Positions 33,466 to 42,109 of a stretch of DNA of 64,000 nt are shown here, one piece after another; within the stretch, counting starts at the first letter, position 1, and each line of letters starts with the position of its first letter. The DNA lies in the NCBI GenBank assembly GCA_019637645.1, contig JAHBVH010000011.1, forward strand, positions 71,070 through 135,069. Direction: 5' to 3'. Below the pieces are notes generated by a model. The model was not told the DNA's origin. It made no database searches and saw nothing but the letters and a program-made list of their open reading frames with translations. The position numbers were made by a program, and so were the translations under genes. The DNA is from Caldilineaceae bacterium. GTDB lineage: Bacteria; Chloroflexota; Anaerolineae; Caldilineales; Caldilineaceae.

Positions 33466-34194
33466 ATGACACATCCACTGACTGACAAAGTGATCCTGAT
33501 TACGGGGGCAAGCTCTGGCATCGGTGCCGCCACAGCACGCGCCTTGGCTCCGCTCGGGTGTAAATTGATCTTGGCGGCGCGTTCCACGACAAAATTGTCC
33601 GCCTTAGCCGCCGAACTAGCGCCGAATGCACTCGCCGTCCCCACCGATGTTACCGTCGGTCCTGAGGTTGTTCAGCTAGTTGAGAAGGGGATCGCCCACT
33701 TTGGGCGCATTGATGTGCTCTTTGCCAATGCGGGCATCTACATTCCAGGACAAGTGGCCGAGGGCGATCCAGAGGAGTGGGCACAGTTAATGAATGTCAA
33801 TGTGGACGGAGTTTTTCGCTGTGTCCACGCGGTGCTGCCCCATATGCTAGCACAAAAGTCCGGCGACATCTTAGTGACTAGCTCCATCTCCGGCTTTATT
33901 GACATTCATTGGGAGCCCATCTACAGCGCCTCAAAACATGCGATTCAAGGCTTTGTCCATACCCTCCGGCGCCAAGTCGCGGCAGAGGGTATTCGGGTGG
34001 GAGCCATCGCGCCAGGGCGCACAGCCAATGAATTGTGGGGCGTCAACAGCAAAGAGGAGATCGATCGCCGCGTGGCCGAGCACAGTAGCCTACGCTCCGA
34101 GGACGTGGCTGACGCGGTCATCTTTATGCTTTCCCGCCCGCGCCATGTGACGATCCGCGATCTGGTGATGCTACCCCAAAATCAAGATTTATAG
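33466..34194 (+). CDS. SDR family oxidoreductase
   Basis: A complete classical short-chain dehydrogenase of 242 residues. It has the cofactor motif T13-G-A-S-S-G-I-G20, N88-A-G, catalytic Ser139/140, and Tyr153-x-x-x-Lys157 (YSASK). The C-terminus lacks the usual P-G-x-x-x-T loop in standard form (A-P-G-R-T-A-N-E). The protein is related to the cluster of general NADP-dependent SDRs such as YdfG-like enzymes. The substrate is unknown. It stands alone, with an element copy carrying an insertion directly after the stop. Confidence 0.93.
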   Translation: MTHPLTDKVILITGASSGIGAATARALAPLGCKLILAARSTTKLSALAAELAPNALAVPTDVTVGPEVVQLVEKGIAHFGRIDVLFANAGIYIPGQVAEGDPEEWAQLMNVNVDGVFRCVHAVLPHMLAQKSGDILVTSSISGFIDIHWEPIYSASKHAIQGFVHTLRRQVAAEGIRVGAIAPGRTANELWGVNSKEEIDRRVAEHSSLRSEDVADAVIFMLSRPRHVTIRDLVMLPQNQDL

Positions 34195-34196
34195 GC

Positions 34197-34310
34197 ATTA
34201 CGCGCTTGGACAAGACCTGACCGGTTTTTCAAACCTTGTATCCCGTTGGCGCGGTTGCCCCCACAACTGCCAACGAAAAACCGGTCAGGTCTCTGGACGC
34301 GCTACCAAGT
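34197..34310 (-). repeat. Palindromic element, minus orientation, with a nested insertion in its loop
   Basis: Read on the - strand, both outer flanks match the 75-bp family. On the + strand the left end begins ATTACGCGCTTGG and the right end reads GGTCTCTGGACGCGCT. The core stem is 17 bp (34213-34229 with 34276-34292). In place of the usual three-base loop there are 46 bases, which themselves contain an inverted repeat (CGTTGGC with GCCAACG). I infer an insertion into the loop, or an alternative form of the element. Confidence 0.72.
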
Positions 34311-34329
34311 GGCTACGAACGCCTAGGCA

Positions 34330-34986
34330 TTATTGATCACTTGGTAAATCGGCTGGCGTATCAATATCACGTAGCCAAGCGGCCTGTGCGGGCACAGTCA
34401 CTAATTCCGCGCGATGACGTTGTAACAAGGGGCGCGCCCCGACATCCCCCTCGAGCGCCAATAATTCATCCCACAAGCTGCGGGCAAAGATAGCGGGTGC
34501 GCCGCGGGGCTGGCCGTCAACCGCGGGCGCGGCGAGTAGTGCGCCCGCGCGCCAAGCTGTAATGAGTTCTTGTAACAATGCAACCGGCAAAAAGGGCTGA
34601 TCAGTGGGCAAAAAAAGCGCCGCCCCACACGATGCCGACAGCGCTTGCACCGCAGCGCGGACACTACTAGCCTGCCCCGTGGCCCACGCGGCGTTATGGA
34701 TCAAGCGCAGGCGTGTCCCCGCGCTTTCGAGTAAGGGCGCTAAGACCACCGTCACTTCTGGCGCGTATGCACCAGTGACGACGATTACAGCTTCAACCGC
34801 GCTGGCCAAGGCCACTTGCACGGCACGCTCCACCATTGGCATGCCATCCACGCGCTCGATCTGTTTGGAACGGCCCATCCGGCTGCTGCGCCCCGCGGCG
34901 AGAACAACCGCCACGACCTGCTCACCTGTTGCTTGCTCTACCTTTTGTCCCATTGTTGAACACCTACCATCTAGCTCGCTTTGCAT
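34330..34986 (-). CDS. MobA-like molybdopterin nucleotidyltransferase (MocA type)
   Basis: The 218-residue protein begins the nucleotidyltransferase motif V-V-L-A-A-G-R-S-S-R-M-G at about residue 28, the family GTP/CTP-binding loop, and has P-T-D-Q-P-F as the metal-binding segment. Relatives transfer CMP or GMP to molybdopterin (MocA, MobA), and this length and the G-Q-A-S-S-V-R-A-A segment fit the MocA/CoxI-associated subgroup. No other molybdenum-cofactor gene is nearby, so the substrate is unsure. The start could be ATG 34986 or ATG 34953 (M-G-Q-K-V-E-Q); neither site is clearly better. Confidence 0.85.
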   Translation of the reverse strand: MQSELDGRCSTMGQKVEQATGEQVVAVVLAAGRSSRMGRSKQIERVDGMPMVERAVQVALASAVEAVIVVTGAYAPEVTVVLAPLLESAGTRLRLIHNAAWATGQASSVRAAVQALSASCGAALFLPTDQPFLPVALLQELITAWRAGALLAAPAVDGQPRGAPAIFARSLWDELLALEGDVGARPLLQRHRAELVTVPAQAAWLRDIDTPADLPSDQ

Positions 34987-35136
34987 TTTCTCGTGATAGT
35001 TGTAAGATTATCATGGTCTGGACCTCTCTTCCAAACCCACAGCTCACCGCCGCGGCTGGGGTGGACGGAAGCGCTGGTCGCAGTGCATTACAGCGCAATC
35101 GCCAATCTAGGAACGTAGCCAACAGAGGACTGATCC

Positions 35137-36357
35137 ATGGAGTTTAACCCCATCCGCGGCAAACGCATCATTCTTGGCATTAGTGGCAGCATTGCCGCGT
35201 ATAAGGCCGCCGATCTGGCGAGCAAGCTCAGCCAAGCCGGGGCAACAGTTACAGCCATCTTGACAGAAGCGGCCACCCAATTCATTACCCCGCTGACGCT
35301 GCAAGCCGTCACCGGTCAGCGCGCCTATACGGATGCGGATCTCTGGGGCCAAGAGGCGCACGTCTTGCATGTCGGCTTAGGACACCAAGCCGATCTCTTG
35401 GTCGTTGCGCCAGCCACGGCCAATACCTTAGCCAAGCTGGCGCAGGGAAGAGCCGATGATCTCCTTGGTGTGACCGCGCTCGCGGCCACCTGTCCACTTG
35501 TCATTGCCCCCGCCATGGATGGGGGGATGTTTACCCACCCCGCCACCCAGGCCAATCTGCGTGTGTTGGCGGAACGCGGGGCCGTGATCATTGGTCCCGA
35601 AGAAGGCCATTTGGCTTCGGGCTTGGTTGCCAAAGGCCGCCTCACCGAGCCAGCCACCTTGTTGGGCCGGATTCGCCATTTATTGGCGCAAGGGGGGCCG
35701 CTCCAGGGGAAAAAGGTGGTCATCTCGGCAGGGGGGACGCGCGAGGCCGTGGACCCGGTCCGCTATCTGACCAACCATTCCTCAGGCAAACAGGGCTTTG
35801 CCATTGCCCAAGCCGCGCTCGATGCCGGGGCTCAGGTAGTGTTGATCACGACCGCGCCGTTGCCGACGCCAACGGGTGCCGTGCGCCTTGACGTAGCAAG
35901 CGCCCAAGAGATGCTCACCGCAATTTTACAGGAATGCAGCGATGCCGACGCCCTCATTATGGCCGCGGCGGTAGCGGATTTCCGGCCCGCCCAGGTGGCA
36001 ACCCAGAAGATCAAAAAACAAAGTGGTGTACCCACCTTGGCGCTTGTCGCGAACCCCGATATTCTGGTGGCCGTGGCCGAGCAACGCCAACAGCGCCACC
36101 GGCCCCGTGTGGTGGTTGGCTTTGCCGCCGAAACCCAGGATCTCTTCGAGAACGCCCAAAGCAAGCTCGAACGAAAAGGGCTGGATCTGATCATCGCCAA
36201 TGATGTCAGCGCCAGTGATGCTGGTTTTGCCGTCGATACCAATCGGGTGACGTTGCTCCATGCCGACGGGACGCGGGAATCGCTGCCCCTACAGAGCAAA
36301 AACGCCGTCGCCACGCGGATTGTGGCCGAAGTCAGCCGCCGCTTGCAAGACGTATAA
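35137..36357 (+). CDS. coaBC: Bifunctional phosphopantothenoylcysteine decarboxylase/synthetase
   Basis: The 406-residue protein covers two consecutive steps of coenzyme A synthesis. The FMN-binding CoaC domain begins G-I-S-G-S-I-A-A-Y-K and includes A-P-A-M-D (125-129 region). The CoaB domain starts with S-A-G-G-T-R-E-A-V-D-P-V-R-Y-L-T-N near 210 and contains a D-x-x-I-M-A-A-A-V-A-D-F motif. Two CoaC residues differ from the textbook forms: the PAMN Asn is Asp128, and the Cys of the L-A-C-G loop is Ser161. The gene is followed by a glycosyltransferase (20 bp) and xpt (32 bp) and is probably first of a three-gene operon. Confidence 0.93.
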   Translation: MEFNPIRGKRIILGISGSIAAYKAADLASKLSQAGATVTAILTEAATQFITPLTLQAVTGQRAYTDADLWGQEAHVLHVGLGHQADLLVVAPATANTLAKLAQGRADDLLGVTALAATCPLVIAPAMDGGMFTHPATQANLRVLAERGAVIIGPEEGHLASGLVAKGRLTEPATLLGRIRHLLAQGGPLQGKKVVISAGGTREAVDPVRYLTNHSSGKQGFAIAQAALDAGAQVVLITTAPLPTPTGAVRLDVASAQEMLTAILQECSDADALIMAAAVADFRPAQVATQKIKKQSGVPTLALVANPDILVAVAEQRQQRHRPRVVVGFAAETQDLFENAQSKLERKGLDLIIANDVSASDAGFAVDTNRVTLLHADGTRESLPLQSKNAVATRIVAEVSRRLQDV

Positions 36358-36377
36358 TTTCTCGAACCGTTGATCCT

Positions 36378-37580
36378 ATGCGTTTTCTCTTTGCTTCAGC
36401 GCAACTTCCCGGTCATCTCGACTGGGGCGGTTATTTGCCCACCGCGGTTGAACTACAGCGGCGGGGCCATGTCGTTCTGTGGGCTACAGGTCAGCCCATG
36501 GCCGCCCAGTTAGCACAGGCACAGGTTCCTAGCCATATTCTAGCCGAAACGGGCTGGCGTTGGCCTCCCCCACCCCCGCTCCCTGCCCTGCCTAACCTAG
36601 CGCCGGAAGAGGTGCGTCATCAACGCGCTTTGCGAGCCTTGGATCAATGGCTCGAAGAAGAACGCGTCATCCAGGCAACCGCCGCGCTTGTGGCCGTGGG
36701 GCGCAGCTTTCAGCCAGATATCGTCGTTAGCGAAGTTTTTCTCAGCGCGGCGGGCTTGGCCGCAGAAGTTTTACAGAAACCCTTTGCCGTCGTGGGATGG
36801 CCGGCCATGACACCCCAGACCACTGGGAGTAACGCCAGCATTGTCGCCGTTGCCCGCGAACGCTTGGGCCGGATCTATCGCCATTTTGGCATTACAGGCC
36901 GCCATTGGACGGCAGTCGGCCCACCGGCCCAACAGTCGGCCCAATTGCACATCACCTATTGGAGTCCCCGTTGGTACGCAGGAATCCCCTTATTGCCACA
37001 GACGCGCCACGTGGGCGGCAAGGCAACGGCTTCACCTCAGCCAGCGCCACCTTGGCCGACGGACCAACCGTGGGTCTTTATTACCCTTGGCACAAGCTTT
37101 GGGCAAGACGCCACTTTTTTTCGCGCCGCGGCCCAAGCTGCCGCCACCTTAGGCTGTTTGCCCATTGTGGCGCTAGGGGGCCAATTCAAACCCGATCAAG
37201 AAGCCCAGTTGTGCGACCAACTCCCCAAGGAAACCATCGTTGAACAGCGCGTCGATCTCAGCGCGGTGCTGCCCCATGTGGCCGCGGCCATTCATCATGG
37301 CGGGGCGGGTGTGACCCATGCGCTAGTGACCCAAGCCGTGCCGCAATTGATTGTGCCCCATGCCGCGGATCAGATGCACCAAGCACAAGGGGTGGTGCGT
37401 AGCCAAGCCGGGTTGCATCTGCCCGCCCAACAAGCAAGCCAAGCGGCATTGGTCAATGGTCTCGCTCAACTCTTGCCGGATCGTGCTGCGCTACGCCAAG
37501 GGGCCGAAGAACTCCGCGCTGAATTCGCCCAACAAGGGGGGATTGCTGCCGCCGCAGATCTGCTGGAGCAACTGCAATAG
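36378..37580 (+). CDS. UGT/MGT-type glycosyltransferase
   Basis: The 400-residue protein has the two-domain GT-B fold of antibiotic-type and UDP-glucuronosyltransferase-like enzymes. The donor site signature is D-L-S-A-V-L-P-H-V-A-A-A-I-H-H-G-G-A-G-V-T (about 292-312) with later P-H-A-A-D-Q. The N-terminus is the acceptor domain (F-A-S-A-Q-L-P-G-H). Typical products are glycosylated lipids, carotenoids or natural products. It lies between coaBC and xpt in a tight operon, an unusual association. The acceptor is unknown. Confidence 0.88.
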   Translation: MRFLFASAQLPGHLDWGGYLPTAVELQRRGHVVLWATGQPMAAQLAQAQVPSHILAETGWRWPPPPPLPALPNLAPEEVRHQRALRALDQWLEEERVIQATAALVAVGRSFQPDIVVSEVFLSAAGLAAEVLQKPFAVVGWPAMTPQTTGSNASIVAVARERLGRIYRHFGITGRHWTAVGPPAQQSAQLHITYWSPRWYAGIPLLPQTRHVGGKATASPQPAPPWPTDQPWVFITLGTSFGQDATFFRAAAQAAATLGCLPIVALGGQFKPDQEAQLCDQLPKETIVEQRVDLSAVLPHVAAAIHHGGAGVTHALVTQAVPQLIVPHAADQMHQAQGVVRSQAGLHLPAQQASQAALVNGLAQLLPDRAALRQGAEELRAEFAQQGGIAAAADLLEQLQ

Positions 37581-37612
37581 GATTTACAAAACGATAGAAA
37601 GAGGATAGCACT

Positions 37613-38200
37613 GTGAAGGAATTGGTTGAGCGCATCCGCCGCGAAGGGCGCAACTTAGGCCGTGGGATTCTCAAAGTGGATGGTTTTATCAACCATCAAT
37701 TGGATCCAGCCCTGACTTTAGCCATGGGTCATGAATTTGCACGCCGCTTCACCGCGGCGGGAGCGACAGGCATCACCAAAATTGTCACCGCCGAAGTAAG
37801 TGGCATCGCGCCAGCATTGACGACAGGGCTAGTACTTCAGGTGCCGGTTGTCTATGCCCGTAAGAGCCGCCCCGTGACGATGCCATCTGGCTATTACAGT
37901 GCCAAAGCGCCTAGCCATACCAAGGGAGGCGTGGTCGAACTCATTATTTCGCCTGAATATTTATTGCCCAGCGACCGCGTTCTGTTGATCGATGATTTCC
38001 TGGCGACGGGCTTGACGATTGGTGCCTTGGCGAATGTCATTGAACAGTGTGGGGCCACCCTCTGTGGCATTGGCTGTCTGGTGGAGAAACGCTTTGAAGG
38101 TGGCCGCGCCCATCTCCAATCCTTTGGCGTGCCTATTGTCAGCCTAGCCGTGATTGAATCGATGGAAAATGATTGGATCGAAGTTACCGACGGGGAATAG
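37613..38200 (+). CDS. xpt: Xanthine phosphoribosyltransferase
   Basis: At 195 residues this matches the type II xanthine phosphoribosyltransferase used in purine salvage, making XMP from xanthine and PRPP. The PRPP loop is V-L-L-I-D-D-F-L-A-T-G (about 122-132), and the N-terminus M-K-E-L-V-E-R-I-R-R-E-G is characteristic. The start is GTG 37613 just after a G-rich site. No purine riboswitch precedes it; the gap to the glycosyltransferase gene is only 32 bp, so it depends on the upstream promoter. Confidence 0.93.
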   Translation: MKELVERIRREGRNLGRGILKVDGFINHQLDPALTLAMGHEFARRFTAAGATGITKIVTAEVSGIAPALTTGLVLQVPVVYARKSRPVTMPSGYYSAKAPSHTKGGVVELIISPEYLLPSDRVLLIDDFLATGLTIGALANVIEQCGATLCGIGCLVEKRFEGGRAHLQSFGVPIVSLAVIESMENDWIEVTDGE

Positions 38201-38220
38201 GCGCGTGGATAAGGTACCGC

Positions 38221-39042
38221 TTAGGTGCGTTCATGCGAGGCGGGCACGGTTTCAGTAGACGCCGGTGAGGGAGGCTGTGCGGTCGGCTTAGCCACTGCAT
38301 CGGCTGAGTCAACGGATGGAGCAGCAGGCCAGCGCCAACGTGTAGGTAGCATGAGTGACGGTAGCCGCAGCGGTTCACGCGGTGGCGCTGGCGTTTGCGC
38401 GGTTCGCCAGCCGATGAAGAGACCAAGCAAGATCAGCAGGAGAGGCCACCAGCGCATGGCACTAGTGCCTGTGCCAACTTGGGCCACAGCGACCAAGATG
38501 CCAAAGAGCGAGAGAACAGAGGCGGGTATCAAGGCCCACCATTGACGCGTCTGGCGGCTCAGTAGATAGAGCAAATAGAAGACCGCGCCCATACCAGTAA
38601 ACAAAAGCGCACTGAGGATTTCTAGATCGGTCACCACACCGCTAATCGCAATGATGCAACCTAGCACCAACATAAAGCCACCCGGAATAATCGCCCACCA
38701 ATGTTCGATCCGCTGTGTCCAGTAAATCTGAACAAAGGCTACGCCGAGCCCCCAAAATAGGAGTGCCGCGATCAGGCGCATGGGTGGCTCGGGTAATGTA
38801 CTCAGCAAGAGCATGAGGGCGAGGGCGACCATGGTCCACCCGGGGATCAAGCGCCACCACTGTGCCGGGGCCGTGACATAGCCACCAAAGAAAGTCACGC
38901 CGACACTCCCCAGAAGCAAAGTCAAGCTATATTGTGGCCAAGGCTCGTAGGCCACAAAGAGGCCCAAGTTCCAGGTCAGTAGCAATAGACCACTACTGAT
39001 CAAGCCTGCCGTCCATAGCCAACCATCACGCCAATATAGCAT
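38221..39042 (-). CDS. Polytopic membrane protein with internal tryptophan repeat, unknown
   Basis: The 273-residue protein has about eight hydrophobic segments in the first 210 residues. A motif W-W-(R/A)-(L/I)-I-P occurs three times at near-equal spacing (about residues 62, 116 and 167), pointing to an internal triplication of a helical hairpin. The last 60 residues are a soluble Pro/Ala/Ser-rich tail. I do not recognise a family. It converges with xpt, leaving only 20 bp between the stops. A 21-bp perfect-stem hairpin lies upstream, beyond its start. Confidence 0.7.
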   Translation of the reverse strand: MLYWRDGWLWTAGLISSGLLLLTWNLGLFVAYEPWPQYSLTLLLGSVGVTFFGGYVTAPAQWWRLIPGWTMVALALMLLLSTLPEPPMRLIAALLFWGLGVAFVQIYWTQRIEHWWAIIPGGFMLVLGCIIAISGVVTDLEILSALLFTGMGAVFYLLYLLSRQTRQWWALIPASVLSLFGILVAVAQVGTGTSAMRWWPLLLILLGLFIGWRTAQTPAPPREPLRLPSLMLPTRWRWPAAPSVDSADAVAKPTAQPPSPASTETVPASHERT

Positions 39043-39145
39043 TATGCTCTACGATCTAGGGGCATTTATCCCACGGTATTAGGTGGCATCAGGCCGTGGC
39101 ACAGACCATCGGCTTGTTGATTGATTTCCACTACAGAGGAGAACA

Positions 39146-39194
39146 TAGAGCAAGCACAACGCTTCGCCTGAAACGAAGCGTTGTGCTTGCTCTA
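39146..39194. terminator. Perfect 21-bp stem hairpin after the SH3b gene
   Basis: TAGAGCAAGCACAACGCTTCG and its exact complement enclose the loop CCTGAAA. It lies 11 bases after the stop of the SH3b-domain gene (transcribed leftward) and 104 bp upstream of the membrane-protein gene. No T run follows the stem on either strand, so it is a structural barrier or RNA-protection hairpin rather than a classic terminator. Confidence 0.55.
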
Positions 39195-39204
39195 CTTGTT
39201 AGCG

Positions 39205-40587
39205 CTACGGGGTAACGACTGGCAAGTTTTCTAGCTCGGTATTGAGCGAGACGGTTGAAACCAAGACCCAGACCAATTGGCCTTGATATTCAACTTGCAG
39301 CCATTCATTATTGGCAGTCCGCCCTTCAACGGTCAGCACAACGTCATAGGGGATGACATCAAAGGCTTCGGCATTGCGGTCGGGTTCGAGCCGGGCATTG
39401 GCCCCCGAGAGGCTATTAACGGCGGCGGAAGGCCCACCCCCGGTTGGATCGGTTGTGACAGTTGGTGTCGTCGATGCACCACTGTCACTGAGCTGAATAT
39501 ATTCAGCAAAGACCCATGCCGCCGTATCATCAGGCAGACGCAGTTGGAGCCATTCATTATCAGCGCTGCGTCCGGTCACTGTAACGACCGCGCCACCTTC
39601 TAACAATACGACCGCTTGGGCCGTTGTTGTGGGGGCAGAGCGGGCATTGAGACCGGCTGTGATAATGACTGTACCAGTAATGGCAGCGCTGATCTCTGGC
39701 GGCACACCGGTTGTGACGGCAGCTGTATTGGTAATCGATTGAGTGCCCGTGGCTAGGGTACTATCAGTCACCGTTAGGGTATCGGTGATCGTTTCTCCAG
39801 GTAATGTAGGAACGGCAGACGAGCTCGCATCCTCACTGTCAGATGGAGCGGGTGCGCCAGGAACTTCTAGCGGCGGCAAGCCCAATGCGGCACGGCGTTG
39901 GTTCGCGACTTCTAATAAGACTTGCTCTGTCCGCAATTCAACAAATTCGGCAGAAACCCAAACCAGGTCTGCCGAAGGGAGACCGATCTGGATCCAGCCA
40001 TCATCGCGGGTTTCCACGACAACATATTCTGCACCTTGGGGAAGAACTTCAATCACATCACCGGTGGTATTCGGCGCAGGGCGAGCATTAACGCCATATT
40101 GATTAGTCACCCGTGCGATCTGCTGTTCGACTCTGAGAGGCTCAGGCGTCGCGGTTGGCGCAGGTGTTTCCGTGGGCGCAGTTGTAACCGTAGCCACAGG
40201 GGCTTCGGTTGGAGCTGTCTCTACGGTAGTTGTCAAGAGCGTGGAAGGAGCAACCGCTGCCGCGGCTGTCGTTGGTGTCGCCGCGGGATTCATCGAGGGT
40301 AGCAACGACGCAAAGTTAGTAATCCCTAAGGTTCCTAGCCCAATCCATACGCCATAGGCAAAGACGGCGATCAGCGCCAGACCCACCAAAAGGGGCAGCA
40401 ACCAACTGCCGCGCCGCGCCGGTTGTCGTTCATAATCGACAGGTTGCCAGTTGGGATCACCATACTGGGCGCGTTGTAATTGCCACTGAGCAACTCGTTC
40501 CTGCTCAGCTTCTTGTAATTTCCATTGGTCTAGGGTGTCGCCAGTCTCATCTAAGCGCCAGTTATCCGCTGTATTTTGTTCGCTCAT
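39205..40587 (-). CDS. Membrane-anchored protein with three bacterial SH3 domains
   Basis: About 60 polar, cytoplasm-facing residues (rich in Gln, Glu and Trp) precede one membrane helix (W-L-L-P-L-L-V-G-L-A-L-I-A-V-F). A long Thr/Ala/Pro-rich linker follows, then three SH3b-type modules with the pattern N-A-R-x-x-P (G-V-N-A-R-P-A-P, G-L-N-A-R-S-A-P, G-A-N-A-R-L-E-P). SH3b modules usually bind peptidoglycan or cell-wall peptides, so the protein probably anchors to the envelope. I chose the second Met (40587): an AAGGGA site lies eight bases upstream of it and directly abuts the first. The start overlaps the upstream membrane-protein gene by 26 bases. Confidence 0.85.
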   Translation of the reverse strand: MSEQNTADNWRLDETGDTLDQWKLQEAEQERVAQWQLQRAQYGDPNWQPVDYERQPARRGSWLLPLLVGLALIAVFAYGVWIGLGTLGITNFASLLPSMNPAATPTTAAAAVAPSTLLTTTVETAPTEAPVATVTTAPTETPAPTATPEPLRVEQQIARVTNQYGVNARPAPNTTGDVIEVLPQGAEYVVVETRDDGWIQIGLPSADLVWVSAEFVELRTEQVLLEVANQRRAALGLPPLEVPGAPAPSDSEDASSSAVPTLPGETITDTLTVTDSTLATGTQSITNTAAVTTGVPPEISAAITGTVIITAGLNARSAPTTTAQAVVLLEGGAVVTVTGRSADNEWLQLRLPDDTAAWVFAEYIQLSDSGASTTPTVTTDPTGGGPSAAVNSLSGANARLEPDRNAEAFDVIPYDVVLTVEGRTANNEWLQVEYQGQLVWVLVSTVSLNTELENLPVVTP

Positions 40588-40942
40588 CGTCATCCCTTTC
40601 TTCTAGCGGTGTATCCCAACCATTGCGTATACCAGCAATTCCATAGGCAACTGTTTGAATCGCGAACAGCACGGCCAGTATACTCCATGCTATTGTCTCC
40701 CACCATGGCGCTCGGGGGGTCGCTAGCACCCCATTGACCGCTATGCCAATACAGAAGAGCTCCATACTTACACAGAGGGGAATTAACATGCGCGGCAGGC
40801 TAAATAACCGCCGCCAGGTTAGCTCGTTAGCGCTCCGATACCAGTTCATGTAACTCAACGTCGCAAGTACGCCAGCAATGCCGATAATCCACAGTGCGTC
40901 AATAAAAATTTCTTGGAGTGAAAACATCTGTCCAGCATCCAT
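40562..40942 (-). CDS. Small polytopic membrane protein, unknown
   Basis: About 126 residues with three or four hydrophobic segments: near 10-28, 41-64 and 75-100. A highly charged tail follows (E-E-R-D-D-D-E-R-T-K). Start candidates are ATG 40942 (used here), ATG 40927 and an upstream Met at 40984; there is no decisive ribosome-binding site. Its 3' end overlaps the start of the SH3b gene by 26 bases, so the two are cotranscribed. I recognise no family; it could be a partner of the SH3b membrane protein. Confidence 0.6.
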   Translation of the reverse strand: MDAGQMFSLQEIFIDALWIIGIAGVLATLSYMNWYRSANELTWRRLFSLPRMLIPLCVSMELFCIGIAVNGVLATPRAPWWETIAWSILAVLFAIQTVAYGIAGIRNGWDTPLEERDDDERTKYSG

Positions 40943-41452
40943 TATGATAAAGGAGTTGATGAATGACTGTACGCGTAACCCCAAAGGTATACTCTCATCC
41001 GCCCAAGGACGCTAGATTTTGTTGACATCGCACAGGCCATCCATGGCACGCGGTATATGTCCGCCAAATCTAGCAAGGTGTCCATAAGTCACCTTGTCTC
41101 CACAGGGAAAGGGCTCTTTGTACAGTGGGCTCCGATCAGCCAACGTATTTCTGAGCGGAGACAACCGGCAAGCACTTCGCAAGGCTTGTGCGCCTGTCGC
41201 GCTACCTGAGCCGCCTTCATAGGGGCAAACCTCAGAAAAGTGAATCGTCGAACACTCGTGTACAGAGCTTGATACCTATACGAGCCACCGATGCGACCAG
41301 CTTACATTCTCAGCCGTATAGTTGACTACAAGCGAGCTGCCTGATAGTATACACGCAACAGGAGATCATGAAAATATTGAACCCTGGCAGGAGTAAGTTT
41401 TTGCAGTTTCTTCTGATTTTTCGACAAATCTAGATATCTTTTTCAGTTTCCT
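40943..41452. other. Intergenic region between divergent genes, about 510 bp
   Basis: No credible coding frame is seen on either strand. A good promoter (41322-41350) for the tsaC operon lies at the right end. The middle holds short imperfect repeats around 41178-41205 (GCAAGCACTTCGCAAGGCTTG), which I cannot assign. Confidence 0.55.
41322..41350 (+). promoter_or_regulatory. Promoter of the tsaC-glycosyltransferase operon
   Basis: TTGACT at 41322 and TAGTAT at 41345 are spaced by exactly 17 bp. Transcription would start near 41357, about 96 bases upstream of tsaC. Confidence 0.55.
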
Positions 41453-42109
41453 ATGAATACGCAAGTACTTTCGATTGAAGCTTCGGCAGCAATGGCAACG
41501 GCCTACCAACAGCTAGCAGCCAATGGCGTGCTGGTGGCCCCAACCGATACCGTGTATGGCGTAATGTGCCGCTTTGATCAGCCGCAAGCAATCGATCAAC
41601 TCTATGAAGTCAAAGGCCGCCCACCGGAAAAGGCCATTCCGGTGCTCATCGGCGATGCTACTCAATTAACGCAATTGACCCCTCTTCCAGTTTCCCCCAT
41701 TGCCCAAGCATTGGCCCAGAAATTTTGGCCTGGCCCACTGACCCTAGTGATACCCGCCTTGGCAACCCTGCCCGCCGTGCTAACAGCGGGTCAACCAACC
41801 GTGGGCGTGCGGCTGCCCGATCATCCGTGGCTGCGTGCCTTGTTGCGCCAGAGTGGCCCCTTAGCGGCGACAAGTGCTAACCGCAGCGGCGAGCCCGAGG
41901 CCGCGACAGTGGATGCCGTGCTTGCCCAACTCCAGGGTCGCGTGAAGCTTGTGCTGGCCGACCCAGCATTAGATCACCGGGTACAGCAGCCACAAATGGC
42001 GAGTACCGTCCTGGCACTGACCGCTGCAGAACCGCGGCTGCTCCGGCCTGGCCCCCTTGCCCAGCAAGTCCAGCACTTTTTGCAGGAACACTTTGGCCGC
42101 GCATGCTGA
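41453..42109 (+). CDS. tsaC: L-threonylcarbamoyladenylate synthase (YrdC/Sua5 type)
   Basis: The 218-residue protein forms threonylcarbamoyl-AMP from threonine, bicarbonate and ATP for the universal t6A37 modification of tRNAs that read ANN codons. The YrdC/Sua5 signatures are P-T-D-T-V-Y-G, K-x-R-P-P-E-K-A-I-P, S-A-N-R-S-G and V-G-V-R-L-P-D-H. It lacks the C-terminal Sua5 extension (these proteins are about 340 residues), so it is the short TsaC form. The stop overlaps the next gene by seven bases, tying it to a glycosyltransferase cluster. Confidence 0.92.
   Translation: MNTQVLSIEASAAMATAYQQLAANGVLVAPTDTVYGVMCRFDQPQAIDQLYEVKGRPPEKAIPVLIGDATQLTQLTPLPVSPIAQALAQKFWPGPLTLVIPALATLPAVLTAGQPTVGVRLPDHPWLRALLRQSGPLAATSANRSGEPEAATVDAVLAQLQGRVKLVLADPALDHRVQQPQMASTVLALTAAEPRLLRPGPLAQQVQHFLQEHFGRAC

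Noticed and set aside
41018..41064. TTGACA at 41022 as a promoter
   Set aside because: No acceptable -10 lies at 16-18 bp spacing; the promoter at 41322 is the better candidate for the operon.
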